NCBI GenBank assembly: GCA_964603785.1 | Contig: CAZRWD010000008.1 | Coordinates: 1 to 64,000, forward strand | Length of the DNA: 64,000 nucleotides | Reading direction: 5' to 3' | DNA from: CAZRWD01 sp964603785 | GTDB lineage: Bacteria; Fermentibacterota; Fermentibacteria; Fermentibacterales; Fermentibacteraceae | Shown here: positions 19,158-28,600 of the stretch, one piece after another | Layout: each line of letters begins with the position of its first letter | Position numbering within the stretch: the stretch's first letter is position 1 | The notes under the pieces: model-generated | Databases searched by the model: none | The model's input: only the letters and a program-made list of their open reading frames with translations | Told to the model about the DNA's origin: nothing | Program-made: the position numbers and the translations under genes

Positions 19158-19871
19158 GTGGTCGCTCTGCTCGTGATGACAGTCCTTCAGGCCGTCGGCG
19201 GTTTCGACGACGCGGCCGAGGTGTTCCCCGTCGAGATCGCCCTCGGGGGCGAGGGTGACGGGGCGGTTCTTGTCTGGCCTCTGGTCGTCGGCCTGGCCTT
19301 CGACGAGGCGATCGTGCGGATGAACGAGGCGCTGGCCTGGGAGAACGTGACGGGAGAGCCTCTGGAGGAGACCCTGGCCCTGTACGCCGCGACGGGAAGG
19401 GGATACACGGGCTCGAGGTTCACGGTCAACACGGAGGACCGCGGCATTATCGACCTGACGATCGAAATCGACTTCGTGGGCGCATACCCCTCGACGACCC
19501 GGCACTTCTTCACCTTCGCGACGGAGACGGGAATGAGGCCGGAAGCCCGCGACCTGTTCATCGGCGACTCGCTGGAGGTCCTGGCAGGAGTCCTGGACAC
19601 CCTGCTGGCCGACAGGATGGCCGAGGCGGAACGGGCATGGGGCGAGCCCGGGATGTACGAGGGACATGCGTTCACGACGGACGATCTGGAGAGCTTCTCC
19701 ATTATGGGAGACGGGGTCGAGTTCCACTACGACTTTGGCTTCCCCCATGTCGCAGAGGCCGCCGAGCCCGACGGGGACATCCTCATGACATGGGACCGGA
19801 TCGCGCCCTTCATCGATCCGGACGGCCTGCTCGCACCCTGGCTGGAGGCCGTCGGCTCCGACAGCCCCTAG
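19158..19871 (+). CDS. Secreted DUF3298-like protein
   Basis: The 237-residue protein has a short hydrophobic N-terminus (VALLVMTVLQAV) that may be a signal or anchor. The C-terminal half reads like a DUF3298/RsiV-type domain: HFFTFATETG, FTTDDLESFSIMGDGVEFHYDFG and an ILMTWDRIAPFIDPDGLLA ending. Such domains occur in extracytoplasmic proteins of unknown biochemical role. The GTG start follows GGAGGGGG. Its stop overlaps the convergent gene by four bases. Confidence 0.65.
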   Translation: MVALLVMTVLQAVGGFDDAAEVFPVEIALGGEGDGAVLVWPLVVGLAFDEAIVRMNEALAWENVTGEPLEETLALYAATGRGYTGSRFTVNTEDRGIIDLTIEIDFVGAYPSTTRHFFTFATETGMRPEARDLFIGDSLEVLAGVLDTLLADRMAEAERAWGEPGMYEGHAFTTDDLESFSIMGDGVEFHYDFGFPHVAEAAEPDGDILMTWDRIAPFIDPDGLLAPWLEAVGSDSP

Positions 19872-20131
19872 CCCTCAGGCGGCAGTCCCGCGGGCGGCTC
19901 CCAGCACGGGAGGGAGGCGGGAAGCTCCCGTCTCCTCCTGATCATGTCGACATCGATCCAGGGCATCCGATCGGCCACCAGCGAGAGCGTATCCTCGATG
20001 CCATGCGGCTTCAGGGTCATCCTCCCGAGCCGGTAGCGCAGCCACCCGGCCTCCTCCGACGAGTACCACAGCCCGTTCAGGGCGGCCAGGACGGCCATGA
20101 TCCTCTTCAGCACGACGGCTCTCCAGGCCAT
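19868..20131 (-). CDS. Small uncharacterised protein
   Basis: The 87-residue basic protein has Trp-rich patches (NGLWYSSEEAGWLRYRLGRM) and ATG 20131 follows GAGGAAGGA, a good ribosome-binding site. It has no clear membrane segment or known motif. It is convergent with, and overlaps by four bases, the DUF3298-like gene. I do not recognise it. Confidence 0.5.
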   Translation of the reverse strand: MAWRAVVLKRIMAVLAALNGLWYSSEEAGWLRYRLGRMTLKPHGIEDTLSLVADRMPWIDVDMIRRRRELPASLPCWEPPAGLPPEG

Positions 20132-20156
20132 TCCTTCCTCAGACCCCTGAACGGAA

Positions 20157-20182
20157 GGGGGCGCGGCTCGCGCCGCGCCCCC
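20157..20182 (-). terminator. Strong GC hairpin after the secreted-protein gene
   Basis: GGGGGCGCGG (20157-20166) pairs perfectly with CCGCGCCCCC (20173-20182) over a six-base loop. Once the duplicated gap flank is collapsed it lies about 19 bases after the stop of the gene that starts at 21148. No T-tract follows. Confidence 0.5.
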
Positions 20183-20184
20183 CC

Positions 20185-20394
20185 CTCCGAGGAGACGATC
20201 CTCAGTCGAACAGGCTCTTTATCCCGGCCCAGGTCTCGCNNNNNNNNNNNNNNNNNNNNNNNNNNNNNNNNNNNNNNNNNNNNNNNNNNNNNNNNNNNNN
20301 NNNNNNNNNNNNNNNNNNNNNNNNNNNNNNNNNNNNNNNCTCCGAGGAGACGATCCTCAGTCGAACAGGCTCTTTATCCCGGCCCAGGTCTCGC
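20185..20394. repeat. Duplicated 55-base contig end around an N run (assembly artefact)
   Basis: Bases 20185-20239 and 20340-20394 are identical over 55 positions and flank exactly 100 N (20240-20339). Two contigs overlapped here but were scaffolded instead of merged. The same stop codon appears twice, at 20202 and 20357. The true sequence probably runs straight through. Confidence 0.9.
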
Positions 20395-21148
20395 TCTGGA
20401 GGGCGGTGTTGTCGCCCTCGACGATGAAGGGCAGGCCCTGGGGGGCGTTGGTGCCCTGCATGAGAATTGCGGCCCAGGTCGTGGTGTACTGCCAGGCGTC
20501 GCCGGTCGTGTACTGGCCGGTGATCGTGACGGGGTTGGCCCAGGGGCCGGAGGAGCCGGTGCCGGTCATGGCCCAGTTCAGCCAGTAAGTGCCCTCGGTG
20601 AGGGTGAGGTCCGTGAACTCGCAGACGGTGACCATCACTGGCCTGGCCGTCGTGCCCGAGCCGGTGGAGAGCACCCTGTAGCAGTTGGAGAAGTCGGTCG
20701 AGGTCATGTAGTTGGTGGAGGTGCTGCCGTAGACGATGGCGCCGGTCGAGGGGAAGTCGTCGTGGATGGCCAGGTAGACGCCGTTGAGAGTCGACGGAGG
20801 CCCGGAGTTGGTCTGGTACCCGAAGAAGGTGATCGAGGTGATGGTCCAGGTCTCGCCGGCGGGAACCTCGAACTGGTCGGTGATGCGATAGCCGAGAGTG
20901 TGCTGGCAGCCGAAGCCGTAGGTCTGCTCGGCCGCGTCCATGATGGACTCGTCGGCGCCGCCGTAGCCCGTGCCGGGGCTGTTGACGAACGGACCGTTGT
21001 CGAACAGGACCGCGAGCGGGCCGTCCCACACGGAGCCGGTGTGCACGATGCCCGAGTACTCGGAGACGGGCGTCCAGATGTCATCCATGGCGTCGGATGC
21101 GAATGCCGCGAACGACACCAGGAAGATCGCCGAAAGGAACAGCTTCAT
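20357..21148 (-). CDS. Secreted protein of unknown function
   Basis: The 263-residue protein starts MKLFLSAIFLVSFAAFASDA, a clear signal peptide. The mature part is rich in Thr, Gly, Trp and Tyr with beta-type repeats (FEVPAGETWTITSITFFGYQ, GTYWLNWAMTGTGSSGPW, GDAWQYTTTWAAI), similar in feel to secreted surface beta-sandwich proteins seen beside PEP-CTERM/T9SS-type cargo. No sorting tail is present; it ends AGIKSLFD. It has its own good promoter (21220-21247) and a GGGGAGGAG ribosome site, and a strong hairpin follows, so it is probably a well-expressed single-gene unit. Confidence 0.75.
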   Translation of the reverse strand: MKLFLSAIFLVSFAAFASDAMDDIWTPVSEYSGIVHTGSVWDGPLAVLFDNGPFVNSPGTGYGGADESIMDAAEQTYGFGCQHTLGYRITDQFEVPAGETWTITSITFFGYQTNSGPPSTLNGVYLAIHDDFPSTGAIVYGSTSTNYMTSTDFSNCYRVLSTGSGTTARPVMVTVCEFTDLTLTEGTYWLNWAMTGTGSSGPWANPVTITGQYTTGDAWQYTTTWAAILMQGTNAPQGLPFIVEGDNTALQSETWAGIKSLFD

Positions 21149-21219
21149 CTCTCCTCCCCTTCCTGATCCGGCCTGCCGGGACCCCTCCCGGAGCCGAAGC
21201 CAAGCAATGCCAGATGACG

Positions 21220-21247
21220 ATAATACAAAATCGCGCGCGGATGTCCA
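21220..21247 (-). promoter_or_regulatory. Sigma-70-like promoter for the secreted protein
   Basis: On the minus strand TGGACA (21247-21242, five of six -35 matches) is followed after 16 bases by TATTAT (21225-21220), about 70 bases before the ATG at 21148. An AT-rich island in otherwise GC-rich DNA supports it. Confidence 0.6.
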
Positions 21248-21254
21248 GCAAGAC

Positions 21255-21271
21255 GGACCGATGTCCGGTCC
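21255..21271 (-). terminator. Short hairpin after the SurA-like lipoprotein gene
   Basis: GGACCG and CGGTCC form a perfect 6-bp stem with a five-base loop seven bases beyond the stop at 21278. It could end that transcript before the next promoter. Confidence 0.35.
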
Positions 21272-21277
21272 GGCCAT

Positions 21278-22897
21278 CTAGATCCAGTCCGACGGGTCGC
21301 CGGGCAGCGAGCGCAGGAGCTCGTCGTCGATCTCCAGCCCGTACTCGGCTGCCAGGCTGTCCAGCCAGGCCAGGGTGAGCTCCTCTACCAGCCGCGTCCT
21401 GACAGACCTGCGGACTTCCTCCTCGATCTCCTCGAAGGCGGCCTCGTGCGCCGGGATGACCTCGACCAGCCTGAATGCCGCGAAGAAGTCCGTTCCGGGC
21501 ACGGCGCGGGGCGGGGTCCAGACCGTGGTGTCCGAGGGATCCATCGAGAACAGCTCCTCTCCCGCGCCGAGGGGTACCGCCTCGATGGTGAGCGGCCTGG
21601 TGAGCCTGCCGGAGGAGCCTTCCGGGGAGAGGCCCGGGAACGGCTCGGCTGGCGACGCGAGAGCGCCGGCGGTGCCCGTGGTCACTGCGGTCCGGTATTC
21701 CTCCAGCATGTCCGAGGGCAGGAGGACGGCCTCGAACACCCTTGCCTCGGGGATGACCGCGGGGACGGACATAGAGTCGAAGGCTGCCCGGACCATGGCA
21801 TCGCTCGGGACTGCGCGGCTTCCTATCACTTCCTCGAAAAGACGGTCGGCTGCGGCGGACAGCATCCGCCCGCGGGCCCAGCCGGCGTTCTCCACGCCGG
21901 CTGCGGGATCCGTCCCCGCCAGCCAGGCTCCCATCGCCATCCCCTGCCAGGCCCGGTCGACCGCATCGAGCACGAACGATGACCGGTCCCCGACCGTCTG
22001 CATCGCGACCCCCATGATCTCGATCTCCATGGACAGGTCCACGAGGGTCAGGCTGCCGATGTCCGAGACCAGAACGGTGTCGCGGGGCAGGGCTCCAGGC
22101 GGCGCTCCCTGCAGCCCTTCGAGCATCCGGACCGCCGTCGTGTCGATGGTCGGCGGGTGGGCGGCGGATATGGAATCGGTCATCCGGCCGAGCGCCTCGA
22201 AGGTCCTCACGAGCGTCAGGCGGTTTCGGGCGTACTCCCTGATCTCGACCGGATCGTCCGAGAATTCGCCGAGGCCTCCCGGATGCGGGTTGTACAGCGA
22301 GTCCAGCCTCACGACCAGCCCTCCCGGCCCTTCGGCGATCTCGCCCGGCTCGATGGATGCGAGCAGTCTGCCGGCAGTGGCTTCCATCTCCGACAGGTAG
22401 CAGGGAGCCTGCGCGCTCTCCCCCGGACCTCCCGGATCGACCGTGTACCAGACTACCCTGTCGAAGTTCTCCGCGAAGAACTCGATGTCCTCCCCCGTGA
22501 CCAGAGGCTCGATCCGCGATGCGACCGTCTCCTGGGCGCGGATGGCCGCTCCCCGCCTGGCCCATGCCCTCTCCAGGGCGGCCATCGCGGGGTCGGAGAG
22601 GTAGCCGAGCGACTCGAGGGCCTCCTCGACCAGGACCCGTCGGGCCAGCGCCGTAACGAAGCTCCCCGCAGGGTCTTCCCCCGCCAGGTAGGCGTCCCGC
22701 TCCTCCGGTTCCAGGCGCTGCCATGCTCCAGCCGCATCCTCGACGGTGAGGGTGTCTGTCGAGAGCGTCACAAGGGATTCCGCCCCGGAGGGCCGGCCCG
22801 AGCAGCCGGTGCTCGAGGTGACGAGCACCGCTATGATGCAGGTCAGGGGGATCTTCGTCGGCAATGCAGCCCTCCCGCCCGGACGGCCCGGGCTCAT
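21278..22897 (-). CDS. SurA/PrsA-like periplasmic lipoprotein (peptidyl-prolyl isomerase family)
   Basis: Up to 539 residues with a lipoprotein signal: a hydrophobic stretch then LVTSSTGCSG, the Cys being the lipidation site. The N-terminal helical part (FVTALARRVLVEEALESLGY, then a long charged helix) fits the SurA_N-like chaperone fold, and the middle and end carry parvulin-like segments, though I cannot align a complete PPIase core. It probably assists folding of exported proteins. Two starts are possible: ATG 22897 in an ATGA overlap with the upstream gene, or TTG 22864, which has the better spaced GGAGGG. Confidence 0.65.
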   Translation of the reverse strand: MSPGRPGGRAALPTKIPLTCIIAVLVTSSTGCSGRPSGAESLVTLSTDTLTVEDAAGAWQRLEPEERDAYLAGEDPAGSFVTALARRVLVEEALESLGYLSDPAMAALERAWARRGAAIRAQETVASRIEPLVTGEDIEFFAENFDRVVWYTVDPGGPGESAQAPCYLSEMEATAGRLLASIEPGEIAEGPGGLVVRLDSLYNPHPGGLGEFSDDPVEIREYARNRLTLVRTFEALGRMTDSISAAHPPTIDTTAVRMLEGLQGAPPGALPRDTVLVSDIGSLTLVDLSMEIEIMGVAMQTVGDRSSFVLDAVDRAWQGMAMGAWLAGTDPAAGVENAGWARGRMLSAAADRLFEEVIGSRAVPSDAMVRAAFDSMSVPAVIPEARVFEAVLLPSDMLEEYRTAVTTGTAGALASPAEPFPGLSPEGSSGRLTRPLTIEAVPLGAGEELFSMDPSDTTVWTPPRAVPGTDFFAAFRLVEVIPAHEAAFEEIEEEVRRSVRTRLVEELTLAWLDSLAAEYGLEIDDELLRSLPGDPSDWI

Positions 22898-24852
22898 TCC
22901 TCCCAGGGGTACTTCACCCTGCCGGGCTTGTCTGCGAGTCTTCCGAAATAGCCTGCCGGGTCTATCTCGACCGGAGGACCCGCCGGTTCCCCTGTCTCCT
23001 GCGGAGTCTCGTCGGACGGAGCGCCGCCCTCACCGGGGGAATCAGTCTCGCCGGCGACCTGCCCGATGCCTCCGGAGGGTTCCGGTTCGCCCGCCGGGAT
23101 CGTCTCCTCGACCGGTATGCCCATGGCCTCGGCCGCCGCAGAGGCGATCCTGCGGGCCCTGTCCCTGGCGAAGGGGCCGAAGTCCCCGGCCCTGAGGAGT
23201 GCTGCATCGACGAGATGAGACGCTAGGATCGAGTCGATCTCCTCCGGGGACATGCCCGATGATCCCGCCAGGCGGCCCAGCGCCTCCGATGGCATGGCTC
23301 CGTCCATCGCGGCCGCGTCATCCGCGGACAGCAGGACCATGTTCGCAATCGAGTCGTGCCAGCCGCTGTCGACATACTCCTTCTCGAAGTAGGACCGCGG
23401 GAAGAGCGGATGGAAGGTTATCCCGCCGCTCCTCAGCCCGTCCGTGCCGGGAGCTGTCCCCGTGACCGGGGAGCGGCTCCCCGCCCTCACAAGCAGCGCC
23501 TTGACCGCCCTGGCCAGGGGTCCCGCGCCGGGTCTGGCATCGAAAACGGCCGACGGATCGGGAGGGGTCTCGTCGCAGTACCGGGGCGGTGCGCCCCCGT
23601 CGATCCAGCCCAGGACGGCCAGGAGCAGGTCGAGGGGCGAGGTGCCGCAGTCCGCGTCGAGTTCGCAGTTGAATGACGATCTCCAGAACCACCTGGCGAG
23701 CATCTCTCCTGCAGGGCCCTTCTCGCAGTCCGGACCCAGGATCGCGCAGATCACCGAGAGCAGCGTGAGCTGTCTGTCGTGAGGCAGCGTCGACCGGTCG
23801 AGCACGTGCAGCCTGGACATGAACCCGGCGGCGCAGGACAGGCCCCTCGCATACGAGTCCGCAAGCCCGTTCCAGGAGTCCGGGGCGATCCTGCAGACGG
23901 AATCGCGCGACCATTCCACCGAACCGCCCTCCCGGCGCGCCTCGATGCAGCGTTCCAGGAGAGACAGCCCCTCGAGGAAATCGAAGGCCGACAGCCCGGG
24001 GAGGACAGGGAGGCTCCTGAGCCCGATCCGCTCCCCTCCCCCGTCCAGCCTTAGTGCGAGGTCGCCCGCAACATCGGGCCCCCCCGACGAGACGGCGGAG
24101 CAGATCAGGTCGATGCAGGACGGGCCTGCTCCCGGGACCCGGCCCGGGACCTCCGCCGCGCGGGCCACCGACAGGAGCGGCGCGCTCGCGGAGATCCTGC
24201 ACACCGGGAGGGAGTATTCATGCAGCGGTTTGAGTCTCTCGGCCTCGAAGCGGTCCAGCAGCGCGGCCCTCTCGGGCTGCCCCCTGAGGGAGGCCCGGCA
24301 TTCGCGCAGCCACCTGCCCTGGCGGGTCGTGTCGAAGAGGGCTCCAGCCGGGAAGACCAGCCCGGAGAACTCCTCCTGGACCCTCGAGAGGTCACGGGTC
24401 CCGCGCGACCAGCCCGGCTGCAGGAGCCTGTCCTCCGCGACCGGGAGCACCCTGGCGCGCGTGCAGAAGGGCGATAGGAAGGCTTCCACGTCTACATAGA
24501 AGAACCTGGGCACCGCGTTTCCCGAGGCGTCGAGCACCTGGAACGGGCCGGCCGAGGCGGCGGCCCCGTGCAGCGCCGCCAGCAGATCGCATCCGTGGAT
24601 GACGACCGCCTCGCGCCTGGTGTTCTTCTTCTCCTCAACTCCGGGGAAGGGCGCAGTGGGGAGCCAGGAGCCCTCCCTCGGAATCTCCAGGAGGGTCACG
24701 AACCCGGTGGGCATGCCGTCCAGGACAGCCTCCAGCAGAAGGCGGACGGTCTCCTCACCGGGGGATGTCGAAGGAGTGCGCGGAGCCTGCAGCCTCCCCT
24801 TCCCCACATCGGAGAGGAGGTCTGCAAGGGTGGAGACATCGATCGAGGACAA
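22894..24852 (-). CDS. GmrSD-like protein with degenerate active-site motifs
   Basis: The 652-residue protein (TTG 24852 behind GGAGGTGGGG) follows the layout of GmrSD-type DUF262-DUF1524 proteins. Near the N-terminus LLEAVLDGMPTGFVTLLEI matches the 'LldSil.g.PiG.i.l' segment, but the usual DGQQR motif is replaced by VIHGCDLLAALHG. HEYSLPVCRI mirrors the '.Y.iPv..i' strand. Near residue 540 FHPLFPRSYFEKEY and SIANMVLLSADDAA, then SHLVDAALL, resemble the HNH-like end, but the 'HHIFP' His pair reads HPLFP. I infer a catalytically dead or repurposed homologue. It is coupled by ATGA to a SurA-like lipoprotein gene. A distant family is possible; no defence genes adjoin. Confidence 0.55.
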   Translation of the reverse strand: MSSIDVSTLADLLSDVGKGRLQAPRTPSTSPGEETVRLLLEAVLDGMPTGFVTLLEIPREGSWLPTAPFPGVEEKKNTRREAVVIHGCDLLAALHGAAASAGPFQVLDASGNAVPRFFYVDVEAFLSPFCTRARVLPVAEDRLLQPGWSRGTRDLSRVQEEFSGLVFPAGALFDTTRQGRWLRECRASLRGQPERAALLDRFEAERLKPLHEYSLPVCRISASAPLLSVARAAEVPGRVPGAGPSCIDLICSAVSSGGPDVAGDLALRLDGGGERIGLRSLPVLPGLSAFDFLEGLSLLERCIEARREGGSVEWSRDSVCRIAPDSWNGLADSYARGLSCAAGFMSRLHVLDRSTLPHDRQLTLLSVICAILGPDCEKGPAGEMLARWFWRSSFNCELDADCGTSPLDLLLAVLGWIDGGAPPRYCDETPPDPSAVFDARPGAGPLARAVKALLVRAGSRSPVTGTAPGTDGLRSGGITFHPLFPRSYFEKEYVDSGWHDSIANMVLLSADDAAAMDGAMPSEALGRLAGSSGMSPEEIDSILASHLVDAALLRAGDFGPFARDRARRIASAAAEAMGIPVEETIPAGEPEPSGGIGQVAGETDSPGEGGAPSDETPQETGEPAGPPVEIDPAGYFGRLADKPGRVKYPWEE

Positions 24853-25163
24853 TACCCCACCTCCATGGATCGTACCACTGCTGCGAAGCAAAGGCCGGGC
24901 ATGGAAGATAGCACCCCGTCGGGCATGACAGGTACCCTCGCATCCGTCGGGTGCTCGCACCGGTCGGTACGGCGAACTGCGGACGCACGACGCCGCGTGA
25001 CGGAGGCCGGACAGCCGCCTGTCCGGCCCGGATGGACGGAGGCTCGCCCGGCGGATTAGCATAGCTGGTTCGCCGGGCTCGCATGCGGGCGCGGAAGCTT
25101 GTCTCGGGCGCGTGCCCGCAAGGCCTGCCGGACGCCGCAGGCAGTCGCCACGGGGGGGACGGG
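24853..25163. other. Divergent intergenic region, GmrSD-like / receiver protein
   Basis: These 311 bases contain an 8-bp inverted repeat with an AT-richer centre (25046-25078) and ribosome-binding sites for both divergent genes, but no clear -35/-10 pair. No further gene is supported. Confidence 0.4.
25046..25078. promoter_or_regulatory. Inverted repeat, possible operator
   Basis: GCCCGGCG (25046-25053) and CGCCGGGC (25071-25078) flank a 17-base centre that is AT-richer than its surroundings (GATTAGCATAGCTGGTT). The spacing would suit a dimeric regulator. It could be chance in GC-rich DNA. Confidence 0.3.
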
Positions 25164-25607
25164 ATGCCAGGAGTTCCCACGGATCCGCCTCGATTCCGAC
25201 ATGTGCTCCTCGTCGACGACAACGACAGGTACGCCCGCGCCATAACCGACGACCTGGAATCGCGCGGAGCGGAGGTCACGAGAGCCCGCACGGCCGCCGA
25301 GGGCATAGCCGCGCTGAGCACCGGTGCGGATCGATTCGACTGCATTGTCACCGACATCACGATGGAGGGGCAGCTCTCCGGTCTGGGCGTGCTGAGGGCG
25401 GCCATCGGAAGAGGTTTCCGGGGCTCGCTCGTCACGGCATCCACCGGCCTGGACACCAGGGCGGGCTATCTGCTCAACCGGCTGTTCCTCGGCATGCTCT
25501 TCCGCTGCAGCTACCTGATCCCCAAGCGCATCATCAGGAGGACCGGAGCGGTGACATGGATGCGAGTCGGGCGGGGCGGGCGGCGGGCTGCGGGGAGGGA
25601 TGCATGA
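25164..25607 (+). CDS. Single-domain response regulator
   Basis: The 147-residue protein is essentially one receiver domain: VLLVDDNDRYARA (acidic pair), the phospho-acceptor in CIVTDITMEG, the Thr/Ser of SLVTASTGLD, and a Lys in LIPKRIIRR. No DNA-binding or enzymatic output follows, only a short basic tail. Longer upstream starts are less likely; ATG 25164 follows a G-rich site. It ends 75 bases before the GGDEF-ATPase-TPR gene on the same strand and may pass a phosphorylation signal to it (inference). Confidence 0.8.
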   Translation: MPGVPTDPPRFRHVLLVDDNDRYARAITDDLESRGAEVTRARTAAEGIAALSTGADRFDCIVTDITMEGQLSGLGVLRAAIGRGFRGSLVTASTGLDTRAGYLLNRLFLGMLFRCSYLIPKRIIRRTGAVTWMRVGRGGRRAAGRDA

Positions 25608-25682
25608 GCTTCGGGCTTTCTGTTGACTCCGCATGTATGTATTATCCTGTTCGGTGTCGGTGAATCAGCGTATGGAGGGGTG

Positions 25683-28600
25683 ATGCAGCCAGAGGGTCAG
25701 CCTGTCGACAGGCTGACAGGACTGCCTTCCAGAGAGGTCCTGGAGGCGCTCGACGCAGAGTTCCGCGTTCGCGGGGCGGGCGACGTCTGGTCGATCCTGC
25801 TCATGGACATCGACGGATTCTCCGCCATCAACGAGGCCGCCGGCCACATGCAGGGCGACCGCGTGCTCCAGCAGATAGCCTACATGCTCGTGCGCAACGT
25901 CAAGCAGCAGGACATGGCCTTCCGGATGGGGGGCGACGAGTTCGCGGTCGTGCTGCCCTCCACCACGGAGAAGCAGGCGGCCAACCTCGCCCAGAGGATC
26001 ATCGAGAACCTCTCGTCCGAGGCCTTCCCCGGCCGGATCGAGGTGACCATGAGCATGGGCCTGGTCGGCAGCACCGACGAGGACAGGAGCCTGGAACCGG
26101 TCATGGCCAGGGCTGTCGAGGTCCTGGGGAAGGCTAGAGCCTCGGGCCGGGGCAGGCTGGCACTCCTCGACCGACCCGCCGAGGACCGTCCGGTCCTCTC
26201 CTTCGAGCACTTCGTCAACCGTCAGGAGGAGCTCAGGATCCTCAGGCAGGCGCTGGACTCCGCTCTGTCCGGGGAGTCCACGGCCGTGCTGATATCCGGC
26301 GAGCCCGGCGTCGGGAAGACGCGGCTGGCGGAGGAGCTGAGGCATTACTCGGGTTTCAGGAGCTGCCTCTATGCCTCCTCGAGGTTCCACGAGAACGCCT
26401 CGGATGCGGGAAGGGCATTCATGGGCAGGCTGCTGGCCGGCCTCTACGAGATGCTCGACGAGACGGAGAGGGCGGCGGTGGTCGAGGAGACGGGTCCCGT
26501 GCACCCGCACTCGGCATCTCTCGTGGCCGGGGTCCCGCTCTCGTCGGACGCGCACGGGGGGTCCGCCCGGGGAAGCGAGAGGGACATCGACGAGGACCTC
26601 TGCAGGATGCTCGTCGCCCTGACCGGCCGGAGACCGGTTGTGCTCCATCTCGACGACATCCAGCTCGCGGAGACCCAGGACCTGCACCTGATCGGGAGGG
26701 CGGCCAGGAAGGCCCGTGATTCGAAGCTCCTCCTGGTCATGACGATGCAGGCCCCGCTCGAGGAGCATCCCCTGCATCGCAGGTGGCTGGAGGTCCAGCG
26801 GCTGTTCACGAGGCTGCGGATCATCGACCTGGCACCGCTGAGGAAGGACTTCGCCTCGAACATGGTGATGCTCGCCCTGCGGGGGAGCAGGCTGGACCAG
26901 GGCGCAATGGACAGGCTGGCGGATCTCGGTGCGGGGAACCCTTACTTCATCAGGGAGGCCGTGCGGGTCCTCCTGGAGAGGGACCCGACCGGCGGCGCAT
27001 CGGGTGACCGGGCCGTCGAGGAGGAGCTGGCCGCCCTGCCAGGCGACCTCCCCGGCCTCCTCCGGGCGAGACTGGACCGCCTGGACAGGATGTCGAGGGA
27101 GATCCTCCGGCTGGGCGCCCTCGTCCCCGGAGGCTTCACGCTCGATCAGCTCTCATTCCTGCTCGAGTCGCCGAGGGTCGATGCCGCACGGGCCCTGGAG
27201 AAGCCCATAGATCTGGACATCATAGGCAACGATGTCGGGCCGGCCGGGGAGGGCCGCTACTGCTTCACCCACGACTGCCTCCGGGAGATCCTCGTGACCG
27301 AGAGCTCCGCAGGCGTCAGGAGAGCGATCTCCTCCAGGCTGGGGAGCTTCCACGAGGACAGGTACAGGTCGGGTTCGCCGGGGGACCTCTTCCCGGCCGC
27401 CAGGTGCCACCTCCGGGGGCTGGACCCGGCAAAGGCCGGCGAGTTCGCCCTGCTGGCCGCGGAAGACGCGCGCGAAAGACATGCCGGGCGGGAGGAGGCC
27501 GAATGGCTCGAGCGGTACACCGCTCTGCCCGCCTCCTGTCCCTCGCTCCGGACTGCCGACAGGTTCCAGGCATGCCTGAGGCTGGGCGGCCTGCTGGAGA
27601 GCCACGGCAGGCACGCCGACTCCGAGAAGGCCCTCAGCATGGCTTCCGAACTGGCCACCTCCCCTGAGGAGAGGGCCATCGTGGAGGCGGCCCTCGGCGG
27701 TCTCTTCCTAACGATGGAGGAGCTCGAGCCGGCGGAGACGCAGCTGTCGCTGGCCTGCGCCGGACCGTTCGACAGCGAGAGGACGGTGCAGGCCTCCTCC
27801 AGGCTCGCGCTGGTCCAGTTCCTGGGAGAGAAGCTGGAGGAGGCGGCCGCCACGCTGGAGAGGACCAGGGCCCTCGTCCCCGGTCCGAACGGTCATGAGG
27901 CATCCGCGGGTGCCGAGGGGACCTACCTCCAGGTCATGGGCAGGGTCACGACCGCGCTGGGCGACATGCCGGGGGGACTGCCCCTCTGCAGGAAGGCCGT
28001 CGAGGTCTTCCGCGGGAGGGGAGACACGAGCGGGCAGGCATCCGCGATGGTCAGCCTCGCTTCCGCCCTCACACCCTCGGGCGCCTGGGAGGAGAGGATC
28101 AGGCTCCTGACCGCCGCCGCATCGTTGCAGCTCGAGACCTGCGAGCTCCACAGGTACATGTCCACGCTGGCCGAACTGGCGCAGGTCCACCTCTCTCTGG
28201 GCCAGATCCGGCCGGCACGCGAGCATCTGACCACCTGCCATGATCTCGCCGATGTCGTTGGAGCATCCAGGATGAAGGTCTGGTCGACATGCCTGCTCGG
28301 CATCGCCTCCCTGGGCGGAGGAAGCATCGAGGAGGCCCTCCGGCACTTCGGACGATCGCTGAGCCTGGCGCAGACGCTGGGCTACGATGCGATGGCATTC
28401 CTCTCCAGCCTGAAGGTCGCGGTATCCCTGTCCAGGCTGGGCAGCCACGCGCAGGCCCGGGGGATCCTGAAGACGCTCGACCAGGAGAACCTCCAGGCCC
28501 GCATCGGCCCAAGGCTCTACGCCGTCTACCTCTTCGACGGTGCGGTCACTCGGTGGCTGGCCCGCGAATCGGAGGGCGGGGACGCGGTCCAGGAGTCCCT

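Noticed and set aside
22894..24852. Active type IV restriction (GmrSD) defence system
   Set aside because: The fold order fits, but the key motifs are replaced and no other defence or mobile genes adjoin. I report it as a degenerate homologue only.
25623..25645. TTGACT and TATTAT before the GGDEF gene as a promoter
   Set aside because: The hexamers are only 11 bases apart, and no suitable -35 exists at 16-18 bases from TATTAT.
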